Of a DNA stretch of 64,000 bases, positions 1 through 10,147 are shown piece by piece (position 1 is the first letter of the stretch; each line of letters starts with the position of its first letter). Location: the NCBI RefSeq assembly GCF_028009165.1, contig NC_079241.1:1922001-1986000 (forward strand). Reading direction: 5' to 3'. Origin of the DNA: Akanthomyces muscarius. Its lineage: Eukaryota > Ascomycota > Sordariomycetes > Hypocreales > Cordycipitaceae. The notes under the pieces are model-generated. The model ran no database searches. It saw only the letters and a program-made list of their open reading frames with translations, and was not told the DNA's origin. The position numbers and the translations under genes are program-made.

Positions 1-935
1 GCAAGGTGCGTCCGGCCTCTGATGCTGGCACAGGCATATGACTGTAGACTTGGCGGGCGTGTTCAATGAGTAGCGCTATGAGGCCGCTCTTTCCGGCGCC
101 GGCGTCGCCGACAAAAGAGATCAGACGTGGATAGCACAGCCACAGCTCATATAGGCGCTGGTGTTCATCGATTAATTATTTGAAGCGCCCCTACTCGTCC
201 AATGTCAAGGATGGTGCACTCTTTCCTTCACCCGAAGCAGCCTCGCCTTTTTTTGGTGTAGCTTCTGCTTTGGGTTTGGTCCCAGTGTTATCAGTCTCTA
301 AGGTGGCCGGTCTGACTGCAAACCAAAGCGTCTCGCGATTGATCTTGTGGAGTTTCTGCCGTTCTTCATCGTTTTCTGCTCGCGGGGGGGTAAGAGTGAG
401 ACGCATACGATTTCTCATCTGCTGCGAGGGATCCTCTCTGCTTATGGGCTGCCTAATGAATGACTGTTAGTCAGATAACGTAAGTTTCTCCTTACATCTG
501 TAAGTCGAGATCGCTTACCCAGGTGTATACTTTTGAATGCTTTTCAGAATCTTCATGATTGGTAAAGTGTTCATCTTTGCTGAAAGAACACGCAGCACAG
601 AGGTGCGTACAGAGTGAACAATAAATAGTTGCAGTCTGAGTTCTGCAAGTCCGACACAGTTGCCGGTTATCTTCGGAACGAATCCTTTGGACGTTCTGCT
701 GTGGCAGTTCTTGGGCTGACATGGCCGGCGATCGATCATCCACAGCCGGAACAGAAGCCGTCTCCAGTGGTAGCCCTTGGTTGTCAAATGCAGCGTCGTC
801 CATTGCATCGTCCACGGTAATTATACCGCCACTCCTGGTAGAGTTCACCGAGTTCCTCGGTTCTTCTGTCCAACCGCCCTCGTCCTCATATGGGTTGACC
901 ATTTCGAAGCCGCAAGCCCCATTGTTGCTTGTCAT
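1..935 (-). CDS. Partial gene: B-box-like zinc finger plus P-loop NTPase (left end cut)
   Basis: The gene reads leftward and runs off the window. Exon 1 (935-519) starts at an ATG and encodes an acidic leader, then a Cys/His cluster (CRTC, YCSLC, CAAC, then spaced His) resembling a B-box zinc finger. A GTAAGC donor at 518 and a CTAACAG acceptor at 464 join it in phase to exon 2 (from 463), which is charged and Lys/Pro-rich. Further left, about 147-1, the same frame encodes a Walker A motif, GDAGAGKS, preceded by PRLISFV, so a GTPase/ATPase domain begins there. Two stop codons (at about 191 and 176) lie between exon 2 and the P-loop, and I could not find a phase-compatible intron that removes them. 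Either an unusual intron exists, the two blocks are separate genes, or the gene is decaying. Large fungal proteins combining a zinc finger and a dynamin-like G domain exist, but the family is not certain here. Confidence 0.5.
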
Positions 936-2983
936 ATTGGTTGATCTGGGTATCCGTCTTTGGCAGATATAACGATGCCGACAAGATGACTAGCTACAAA
1001 AACCCGGTATAGCTTCAGGATGTCTATCCAGAGGACGATCATGTGGCGATGCACTTCCCCGCATTTGGGCCTGCATGCGTTGATCCTGCACTGCTGCCCA
1101 ATTTTCAGCTTTGCAGGTTGGTCGTCCTTAATTGGTGCTGTCCGATTGTGTTCTATCTGGAGTCATACTAAAAGCACAGTGCGCGGCGAGCTGTAAATTT
1201 GAGCCCCGGCATAACACACTCAGTAGTATAGAAAGATGCCAGTAAGAGATGTAACATCGAACGGATACCAGAGCTCCCTATGAGGGTCTAGCAATGAGCC
1301 AAGACTAAGAAACAGACTGATGGTTAAATTAGCGAAATTTAATTCCTATTGTTTTGGCGGGTATAGCCAGTCTCGGTGAGCAGGATTGTGCCGATTATGA
1401 TGGCATAGTCGCTGACAGCCCTCCGACCTACATCCGGTACAGGCTACATTTACCTACTTTGAACCGACTGATAGGCCTGAAACCAACAACATGTATCCAC
1501 TAGAGGGCGAGTTGATGACATGACAGGTTCGGCTTTAGTTTTACAGCGCATTATCTGTCGTCGTCGTCGTCCAAGGGCCGCAAAAGCTCCTCACTCGATT
1601 ATCGCCCATGGGGAGCAGGGCTGCATCCTCGCCATCTCTAGGCAGGATTTCCACTAAGAATCGCTAGTCGGGAAACGGGTATGGTTCGCCAAAAGATTGC
1701 TTTCGCCCTCGTTGCCTCGAAATATTCCACTAACCATGAAAGTTTGCCAAGCTCGAGGTTGCGATTACAACCGCCGTGTTCATGTCAATGTATGAATTTG
1801 AGCTCTGCGATGGAGCTGGTACATTGCAGCAAGGGTCACTTCCTAGGATTCATCGCAACTGGCACGGAGCGAGGCCACTGAAAGACGAGGTATATTTCAA
1901 GCTCACATCTCGGCAAGGATGATGGTGCAGAGGAACGATGCGTCGGGACGGATATCGGCCTGGCCCTGATACAGAGCACGGGCAGTGGAGCTCATGGCGA
2001 TGATGTCTCGCGTAGGGGAAGGATGTGCCAAGACTGGTAGCTTGACGGTGGGGCGCTGCTTTACGAGCATGGCTGTGGCCGGGTTGTTGGGAGAGAGAAA
2101 GTCGGCTATGCGTGGTGAGGTACGTCGTGAGAGAAATCGCTTGTGATGAGGCAGAGTAGGCTTGGGCGACTCTTCACCATTCTGAGATGGACAAAAGACG
2201 TGCAAACGCAGAAGCGAAGAAACATCGACAGCATGAGTGGGAGGATTTCGGAGTGGACCAGTAACGTACCTAGGTGTCTCACCAGATCCAGGGGGCTGTG
2301 GCTGATGATTTTTACTGGTACGTTTCCACTGGAAGCCTGCTGGAAGTACGGGAAGTCAGAGGGTTCCCCCACAAGGCCAGTGGCTTGACCAGAATTAGGC
2401 TTAATTGCGCCCCGAAAATCCACCACTAGCGGCACTCTAGCTCGGGATGGCTTGCTTCCACGAGCCTTGCGCCTTGCAAGAGGGCAGGAGTAAAAGGAGG
2501 AGAAGAGGGGCGACACGGGACGGATAAGCTGTCACTGCCGACTGACGGCCACTGTGTCTACAATTCTCTGGACCCTGCAGCTGCCTACACCCAGTACTCA
2601 ACTCGCCTGAGCTGCCCTCTAGCTAGCCTGCCTCGTCGCATGTCTTTTCTGGTCCTTGCTGTCCTTGCTGCCTGTCCTGGTCCCTATGTGGACGGTTGAA
2701 AAGTTCCTAGCTGGCGCCTGACACAAACGCTTCATTCAGCCTTCTTGCATCTTCCCTCGTCAATTCACTTGGCGGCCATATTCTTCCTGCTCTACTTCAA
2801 TTTTTAATTTTTTTTGCTTGGGCCGTTTCTCGATACCCTCGGTTTTGCATTCCCTCATCCCATCTTCTTCACAGTACTTCTTGTCCTCTTTCCATCGTCT
2901 CGCTCAAGCTTGTCCCCCGTGTCGAGCTTCCCCCGCAGACATAACCAACTTGCTTGCCGACCCCGAGACAGCGTTCGAACACA
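936..2983. other. Intergenic region, no supported gene
   Basis: About 2 kb between the leftward zinc-finger gene and the rightward mannosidase. Open frames are short, lack ATG starts or carry no recognisable motif. A TCG microsatellite lies near 1558-1570. From about 2700 on the plus strand becomes pyrimidine-rich, as is common in fungal core promoters and 5' leaders, which fits a promoter for the mannosidase. Confidence 0.5.
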
Positions 2984-3025
2984 ATGCTCCACGAATGGGC
3001 CGCCATTATCGACGACTTGAATTAA
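2984..3025 (+). promoter_or_regulatory. Possible upstream ORF in the mannosidase leader
   Basis: An ATG at 2984 opens a 13-codon frame (MLHEWAAIIDDLN) that ends at a TAA at 3023-3025, about 100 nt before the mannosidase start. A second ATG at 2995 in another frame overlaps it. If the transcript starts upstream of 2984, these would be scanned first and could reduce translation of the main gene. Transcription start is not visible, so this is inference. Confidence 0.3.
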
Positions 3026-3128
3026 CCGTAGACACGGCGTTATTACCATAGTCGCAACAGGCACACCATTTCGGTATCATCCCGCTTCGCCAAGCCGGCC
3101 AGAACCTGCGACAGCCCCAGCGTCCACC

Positions 3129-5446
3129 ATGGCTCGTCGCAGATACAGACTCTTCACCGTCGCCGCCGTCATTCTCCTTTTTATGCTCTACCATGTCGTA
3201 CAGAACTCGTGGGACGCCAAATATCGCACAATTCCCGCCCTGCGCGCACCTCCCAAGACGCCTGTCCACCCGGGCCTCGACACCACGGCTCCCCAGGAGC
3301 CCCAACACGCCGGATCCAAATCGCCCGCCCAGGTTGACCTCCAGAAGCACAACGACGGAGCCGAAAAGCCCTTGACCGGCGCCGATTCTCTACAGCATGA
3401 CTCCAAAAAGGAGTCCCCGTCGCCGCAAAAACCACAGGCAGTGACACCTATCGAATCACCCGCGCCCAAGTCGAGCGTCAGCCATACAGCCGCCGATGCT
3501 GTGACCAGCACAAAAGACGCTGCTGCTGATCCCACCACCAACACTTCCGCCAGCAGGGCCACCAAATCAGCCCCTGCGTCCTCGAGCTCCAACACCCGAG
3601 TTCATTGGAAATCCTTTACCCAGAATTTTCCTGTGCCATCAGAGTCCATGGCTTCTGTGCCCACAGGCAAGCCCAAGCCGATTCCGAAAATCCAGCACAC
3701 CTTCAAGTCGGAGCCAGCCGAGGACAAGACCAAGCGCGAAGCTCGCCTCGCCAAGGTCAAAACTGCCATTTCCAAATCCTGGAACTCATACCGCAAGAAT
3801 GCTTGGATGCACGACGAGCTGCGGCCCATCTCCGGCCGCTTCAAAGACCCATTCTGCGGCTGGGCTGCCACTCTTGTCGATTCGCTGGATACCCTTTGGA
3901 TTGCAGGCCTCAAAGAGGAATTCGACGATGCAGTCAAGAATGGTGTCGCAAACATTGACTTTACCTTTAGCGAAAAGTCTGACATTCCCGTCTTTGAAAC
4001 TACCATTCGCTACCTCGGCGGTCTGCTTGCTGCCTTTGACGTGAGCGGTGGTCACAAGGGAGACTACCCAGTACTTCTCGACAAGGCCGTCGAGCTCGCC
4101 GAGGTGCTCTACGGCGTTTTTGATACCCCGAACCGCATGCCCGTGCTCTACTATCGCTGGCAGCCGCAATATGTGTCTCAGCCTCACAAGGCCGGCAGCG
4201 TGGGCATCGCCGAGCTTGCCACCCTCTCCATGGAGTTTACCCGTCTGGCTCAATTGACCAAGGAGAACAAGTACTATGATGCCATTGATCGCATCACAAA
4301 TGCTCTCGTCAAATTCCAGGCAGATGGCAAGGCCGCCATTCCTGGTCTCTTCCCTGAGAATCTCGATGCCAGTGGCGACGATCTAGTCCCAGCGTCTGCC
4401 TGGGGGCAGTCTTTCTCCATGGGTGGATCGCAAGACTCTGCCTACGAATATTTTCCCAAGGTAGGTTCGCGCTCCCGAACGTCACTGACAACTGACTAAC
4501 AATTTTCAGGAATACCTACTTCTTGGCGGACTGGAGCCCAAGTATCAAAAGCTCCATGAAGGCACTGTCAACGCGGTCGACGAATGGCTCATGTATCGAC
4601 CCATGATTAATGAAACCGAGCGGGACATCTACTTTTCTGCCAAGGTCAGGACCCAGGGCAAGCCAAGCAGTGACCTGAGTGTGGAATACGAGGCGACACA
4701 TCTTACCTGCTTCATCGGCGGCATGTACGGTCTCGGCGCCAAAATCTTTGATCGCCCAAAGGACCTGGAAACGGCCAAGCGACTGACAGATGGATGCGCC
4801 TGGGCCTACAACAAGACTCCCAGTGGTCTCATGCCCGAAGCCTCCCTCATGATGCCCTGCCCTTCGCTGGACAAGTGCGAATTTGACAAGGCTAAATGGT
4901 ATGCATCTCTCGATTCCAACAAGGCGCATCGCGATCAACAGGTGAGCGGATGGGAGCTCCAGTACGGCGCGACCGCCAAGTCTGGTGACAGCAGTGTCCC
5001 CGAGCGCCCGCAGAGCCACGAGGAATATGTCGAGGCGTACATTGCTTCTACCGGGCTTCCAGCTGGCTTTGACAGGGTATTGTACAAAAGCTATATTTTA
5101 CGGTATGTCCCATTCTGCATCTCGGAACTAGCCGACGCTAATACCCCGTAGCCCGGAAGCTATTGAATCTGTGTGGTACATGTACCGCATCACCGGAGAC
5201 TCTGTGTGGATGGACAAGGGCTGGGCCATGTTTGAGGCCACCATGGCAGCTACCGACACGGAACTCGCCAACACGGCCGTCTCTGACGTCATGGTAGAGA
5301 AGCCACCCATGGACGACGCCATGGAAAGTTTCTGGATCGCCGAAACGCTCAAGTACTATTACATGCTCTACGCCGGTCCTGATGTCATTAGCCTCGACGA
5401 ATGGGTTCTCAACACGGAGGCGCATCCGTTCCGCCGTCCGACCTGA
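3129..5446 (+). CDS. Class I alpha-1,2-mannosidase, GH47, type II membrane protein
   Basis: Removes alpha-1,2-linked mannose from N-glycans in the ER/Golgi lumen. Three exons: 3129-4460, 4510-5102 and 5152-5446, joined in phase to 739 residues. The N-terminus is short and basic, then a single hydrophobic signal-anchor (residues about 8-24), then a Ser/Thr/Pro/Lys-rich stem to about residue 210, then the GH47 (alpha/alpha)7 domain. Family signatures visible include [12 protein letters not shown], the acidic [10 protein letters not shown] block, LRPEAIES (restored exactly across the second intron) and the terminal NTEAHPF motif, whose Thr coordinates the catalytic calcium in this family. The protein is longer than yeast Mns1 because of the stem, which favours a Golgi-type or fungal paralogue. 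ATG in a CACC context. Convergent with FIG1 downstream. Confidence 0.92.
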
Positions 5447-6230
5447 GGTGTGACAGCTACAAAAAGGGGACATGGAGAGGAGGACAGGAAACGGATAAAA
5501 CGGAGCCACAAATTGTACACTGCATGCATGTATTTCAAGTGAGGATCATTAGTGGCGTTTGGCGTTGTTGCTTGTCGGTCAATGCTTTTGGCATCCAATT
5601 GATTTATTGTTTCATTGTCGTATTCACGTCCTGGCGCACTCGTGATTCTACGGCCTTGACGTCCTAACATTCTCACTTGATTCTCGCGGTAAAGAAATAT
5701 ATCATGATTAGTTTTAAAAAGAAGGAAAAAGGTCACGACGGATTATAAAGCAGCCAGGCAGTTGGGCAGCCAAACAATTTGATTGGTCAGAGAAGTCGAA
5801 GCTCTGCAACTACCCAAATCTCAGTCTATTCACATTTGTCCCATTATTCCACAGTCCTTCTCCCATCCCTGCAAAAAAAAAAAAAGCAACATGTACTCAA
5901 TAAACAACATTTCAAATCTTGCCGCTTGACAACTTGGCGCAACATCGATCAACATCGAATAGTCCCGCCGGGTCTCTCTCTCGTCATACACTAATGATGA
6001 AGAAGGTATAGTAAAGGAAAAAAAAGCATGAAAACTCCGTTGCTGATGCGTGCCAATTTCCCACAAAACTCGCCATCGATCTTCTTTTTTTGTTTCAAGC
6101 TCGCCGATATATATATGTGCGTGTGTCATTGCTGCCTCTGACGCTGGTTCTCTTTGTACATGGTATTTTGTCGTCATGGTCGTCTCTAAAAACATGGCTC
6201 GAATAAAAAAGAAATTAGAGTGGTAAATGC
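5447..6230. other. Intergenic region between convergent genes
   Basis: 3' flanks of the mannosidase and FIG1. It holds an A-run near 5873-5884 and short TA/TG repeats near 6110-6125. No gene or RNA seen. Confidence 0.5.
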
Positions 6231-7129
6231 TTACACCAGCTGATGCACCACACTAATCGTTAATATCGTGACAATGAGACCAATCGTGACAATGATGAGC
6301 AGCGCAAACGAGAACCAGCCGAGCACCATGGCCGACGTGCCGACGCCCGACTTGACGACGCCGTTGGCAAAGTCCTGGGCAATGACCGAGGCGGCGACCG
6401 ACGCCGTGTGCTGCCACAGCACCGAGACGAGCACAAAGATGCTGGCGATGAAGATGATGGCGAGGGAGACCTGGGAGACGGCGCGCGAGGGTATGGCGCG
6501 GACGACGCGGTCGGAGCCCTCGGAATCTTCCTCCTCGTACCACGAGGGAAAGGTGGCGAGGAGGAGGACGCAGAGAAAGGCAAAGATGATGGCAATGATT
6601 CTGTACAAGGTGTTAGTTTCTTTTCTTTTCTTCTCTTCTTTCTTTTTGGGGCGCTTTTCGACCAATGCGAGTAAAAAGCTTTGGGGGGAGTGATCAGAAC
6701 GTACATTAGATAGGGAAAGACAATCATGTCTTTAAACTGCGCCGCCAGCCAAATCAGATTCAGCGGATCCTGGTCCTGGCTGACCTCCTTCGCCAGCGCC
6801 GTCGCGTTGTTGCTGCACAGCCAGGACCCGCCGTCGGGGTTGACGCAGATGCCAAAGTACCCAACGCGGGCCTGCAGCTGCGCGCCGCCGGCAATGTTGG
6901 CGAGCGCCGAGTGCACGTTGTAGTAGACCTGCGCCGTGTCGGGCGTCGCCTCGTAGCTCTTGTAGTAGAGCGAGAGGAGGAAGATGTCGGGGATGAGGGG
7001 CGACGACGAGGAGCAGCCGGCGAGGAGCAGCGAGAGCAGGATGATGGAGATGGCGATGAGGATCATGAGGACGTGGTGGTACCCGAGAAAGGGAATGTAC
7101 CGCGTCCATCCCACCTGGAAGCGAGGCAT
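6231..7129 (-). CDS. FIG1: FIG1-like calcium regulator and membrane fusion protein
   Basis: Fig1 proteins are claudin-like four-pass plasma membrane proteins needed for low-affinity calcium entry and membrane fusion in mating and for polarised growth. Two exons: 7129-6705 and 6600-6231 (GTACGT donor, TACAG acceptor), giving 264 residues. The layout fits: TM1 at residues about 18-40 (hydrophobic, ending LLLAG), then an extracellular loop with the family signature GYFGICV followed by a second Cys in SWLC, then three more membrane segments (IIAIIFAFLCVLLL; the SLAIIFIASIFVLV block; the final ALLIIVTIGLIVTILT block). A TGAAAC core, the Ste12/pheromone element centre, sits at 7312-7317 upstream, but a hexamer is weak evidence. 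Confidence 0.88.
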
Positions 7130-9335
7130 CTTGGGCGGCTAGGGTGGCAAGATGCGGCCCAGCTTGTGGCAGGCTTGGGTTTGGAAATGGTGGGGGTCCC
7201 AACGGATGGGATCCGATGCTCGTGGGAGCGCCGCAGGGCACGGGAGAGGTCCCTGCTGCTTTGGGGAGGCGAGAAGGCGATGCTGTAGTCGAGGACCAGA
7301 ACGAGGACTGTTGAAACCCGTTCAGCGTCTGATGCGGTCGAGGACAAGATGCCCCGTCTTGGTGCGACTATGTCTCGCTCCAGCCGTTGAACGAGAAAGT
7401 CGTACTTGTTGTCCGATTTCAGGAATACCGAGGAGGGGATTGGAATGCGGCCCCAGATATCGACGACGATGGGTGTGCGAATCTCGGTAGCGACTGAGAC
7501 GGAAGGAAGGTGGTTCTCGAAGAGGCGGATCGGTGACGGAACGGAATGCACAATCTCGGAAATCTAAGAAGCTTCTTTTAGACGACAAAGGGTTGCTGAG
7601 AATAGAATATCGTGAGGAATGCGGGAGTGTGAATCTCTGGCGTAGTGGATGGATAGACGACGGGTGTGGTGGGTTTGATGTGTGTGTGTGTGTGTGTGCA
7701 AGTGTGTATGTTTTGTCTGGAATGCAACTTTCCTTGAACAACGCTTGAAATTCGTTTCCCTTGTCGGGAAGAGAGAGAAAAGACGATGGCTGGTGTGTGA
7801 GAGACAAGAAGTAAAAAAAAGACAGTGGCAGGAATTGCGCGCTGCCGGTGTGCCCAACCTTGTGAATATGCTGTACAAGGACGACGACAGGGCCCCGGCC
7901 TGAGCGGTGCCTAATGGTTGGCCCAGCCACCGCTGTTCTTTGGACTGGTCCTTTTTTATTTACTTGGTTTCGGGCGGGTTGGTGCAGCAACCAGGGGGTG
8001 ACGTCGCCGGGAGTGGGGCCGCTTTATTCGGGTGGCGGGCGCTTGGCAGGGATCAGCCCGTCGCCTTTCAGAAAAAAGCTTCTTTTTTTAGGATGGCTTG
8101 TGGACAGTTTGTTTTCGCCTTGCGATTCTTCTTTGCCTTTTGTAAAGAGGGTGCTGACACCTGCCCTTCGTCGCAAGTTTAAACGTGGTATGCATCTTGG
8201 GTACCAGTAGTGCCCACGCTAGAAGTTTAAAGCTGCATTGCAAGCCAGTCCAACGCGTGCAACGTCGAAATGCCGCGCGCCGTCACGGGATGAGTACATC
8301 AATCGTCTGCTCGGAAAGAGGCAGAGACCTGAACTGTCATATCCAGCAGATTGCATTATTATGCTGACGGATGCTGCTCCTCGGTGCTTTCTTTGAGGCT
8401 GCGGCTGTGCGTTGGCTAGACAATGACCGAAGAGACGGCCTACCCTGGACCAGAATACGAGCCTGGTTCCTGGCATGTCAAATACCTGCCTGCTCCCGTC
8501 TTGGCCATTTTCTCTCTTACCAGTACCGCAGTGAGTTGTCATCTCTGCAGCACTTTACTCCGATCTGGCAGACAATACATGCGGAGCGGTGTGGCCGGCA
8601 TCGTGCATGGCACCAAACCCGCTGCGTTGCTGCACGCGGGTAGCCCATTTTCTTCACTCCGCAGTTTTAGATAAAAGTAAAAGCAGTGCGATGAAATCGC
8701 AGAATCCCAACGATTAGCTGGTGGCCCAAGGTCAAATTGCGGAAATGCTTAATGCTAAAGTGAGCCTTATATTTGTAACCTTCTAGCACCTCTCAGTACA
8801 TGCTTATTTTTCGCCAAACATGGCCGGCTTCCTCATGGGGAATCGTACTCCAAAACTTGCCATCGACAAATCATGAATCATCGAAAAGCCAACGGCTCTG
8901 CAAGTACCTGGTGGCGCGGAATTCCTCCGGTCATGTGAATGACTGGGCGCATCGCCTCTGCAATGCCATGCTCTAGCTGCAAGCCCGCTTCCGCAGTGTA
9001 GGATTGACATCAAGTGTCCTACGCCGCTAAGGCACAAACTGCGGAAATAATACCGTAGCTGCGTTTCTCGGCAGCGCCACCATCCAAGACAAATATGGTA
9101 CTTTCCGGGCCACCGCCCGCATCGTGCAGACGCCCGCGCTAGGAGCATCCCATGATGGTTCCTAGCGTGAACGCTGCCTCGGAACAAACTTCGGCCACAT
9201 CGTGGCCAAGTAGCTCGGTACTCTTGTGGCGGACTGCGTGTCAAGTATAAATTAGTTTGCTGGCGCACCTACAAGCAAATTTTTTTTTTTCCAAAAAAAA
9301 AAAAAACCCCCCAGCAACCAAGACAACTACTCACA
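7130..9335. other. Long intergenic region between divergent genes
   Basis: More than 2 kb between FIG1 and the next rightward gene. It includes a (TG)n microsatellite at about 7679-7699 and GC-rich stretches, with several noncoding-looking open frames on both strands. No domain, tRNA or repeat family recognised. The FIG1 promoter and leader must lie in the left part. Confidence 0.5.
9280..9306. repeat. Oligo-T / oligo-A inverted repeat
   Basis: Eleven T, then CC, then fourteen A, followed by six C. The T and A tracts are perfectly complementary around a two-base centre, immediately before the small gene at 9336. It could act as a nucleosome-excluding promoter tract or be a slippage product. 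Confidence 0.6.
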
Positions 9336-9878
9336 ATGCTTCTACTCAAGGACGAAGCTGCACCCTCCACACAATCGCCCACCGAGCCGGCGGAACCAAG
9401 CGGCGCGACCAACGAGCAGCCAGAGGTTTCCACCGCTGCGAACAACTACCGCGCCGCTCTATTGCGCTGGTCCGAAGTAGCCCACCCTTACGAGACCTCG
9501 AGGGAGCGCTATGGTCGCATAAGGGGAGAGTTGCAGGAGCGGATGCACAGGGCCGGGCTCACGGGGCCCATCGACGACCATGCGGTCACGGTAGAGATGA
9601 GACGAGAGGATGCCCTGCGCGCTGAACGGTCGAGAGAGGAGAGAGAGAGGCACCGCGAGCTCAGGGAGGTGCAGGAGAGACGCCGCGAGCTCTGTCAGCA
9701 AACGAGTGGTCCTGAGCACGGTATGCGAGACTACCGCGAAGCGCTGCTTAGCACGATTATGCACCGGCCGCTGCCAGAGGCGTGGCGGGACGGCCAATGG
9801 GCAATGCAGAGCCTCACGCAGACACAAACTCTCACACTCGACGAGTTTGAACAGATGTATTCGCCGGTTCAACAATGA
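9336..9878 (+). CDS. Small hypothetical charged helical protein
   Basis: A single-exon 180-residue frame with an ATG in an ACAATG context. The first 35 residues are Pro/Ser/Thr/Glu-rich. The rest is Arg/Glu-rich and predicted helical, with a strongly charged stretch (residues about 98-120, rich in RERER-type spacing) that could form a coiled coil. There is no signal peptide or membrane segment. I do not recognise the family. Amino-acid composition and the absence of disruptive residues look like a real gene, but no neighbour or motif indicates function. Confidence 0.5.
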   Translation: MLLLKDEAAPSTQSPTEPAEPSGATNEQPEVSTAANNYRAALLRWSEVAHPYETSRERYGRIRGELQERMHRAGLTGPIDDHAVTVEMRREDALRAERSREERERHRELREVQERRRELCQQTSGPEHGMRDYREALLSTIMHRPLPEAWRDGQWAMQSLTQTQTLTLDEFEQMYSPVQQ

Positions 9879-10147
9879 AATGGGCGACTGTCTTCCTTTA
9901 ACCTGTAGCGTGGCTGGCGTCGGCGTAACAACGTAAAGATTATGGCTCGTCGCTGCTATTAATTTAATTTTAATTCCGACTGTTCGTTATCGTGCCTTTC
10001 AAGTGTACCTATTTTTTTCTTCTAGAAACATGAGCTCAAAGTAGTCTCATTTCAACTGTGACGGGACTTACACGGCAGTCATGGTGGGGACGCGGCACCA
10101 CTTTGCCTCCCGCTATCGATTAGCTTCGGCCAGCTCAGCAGTGACAT

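Noticed and set aside
1903..2516. Minus-strand frames upstream of the mannosidase
   Set aside because: No ATG at the ends, no motif; composition is like noncoding leader.
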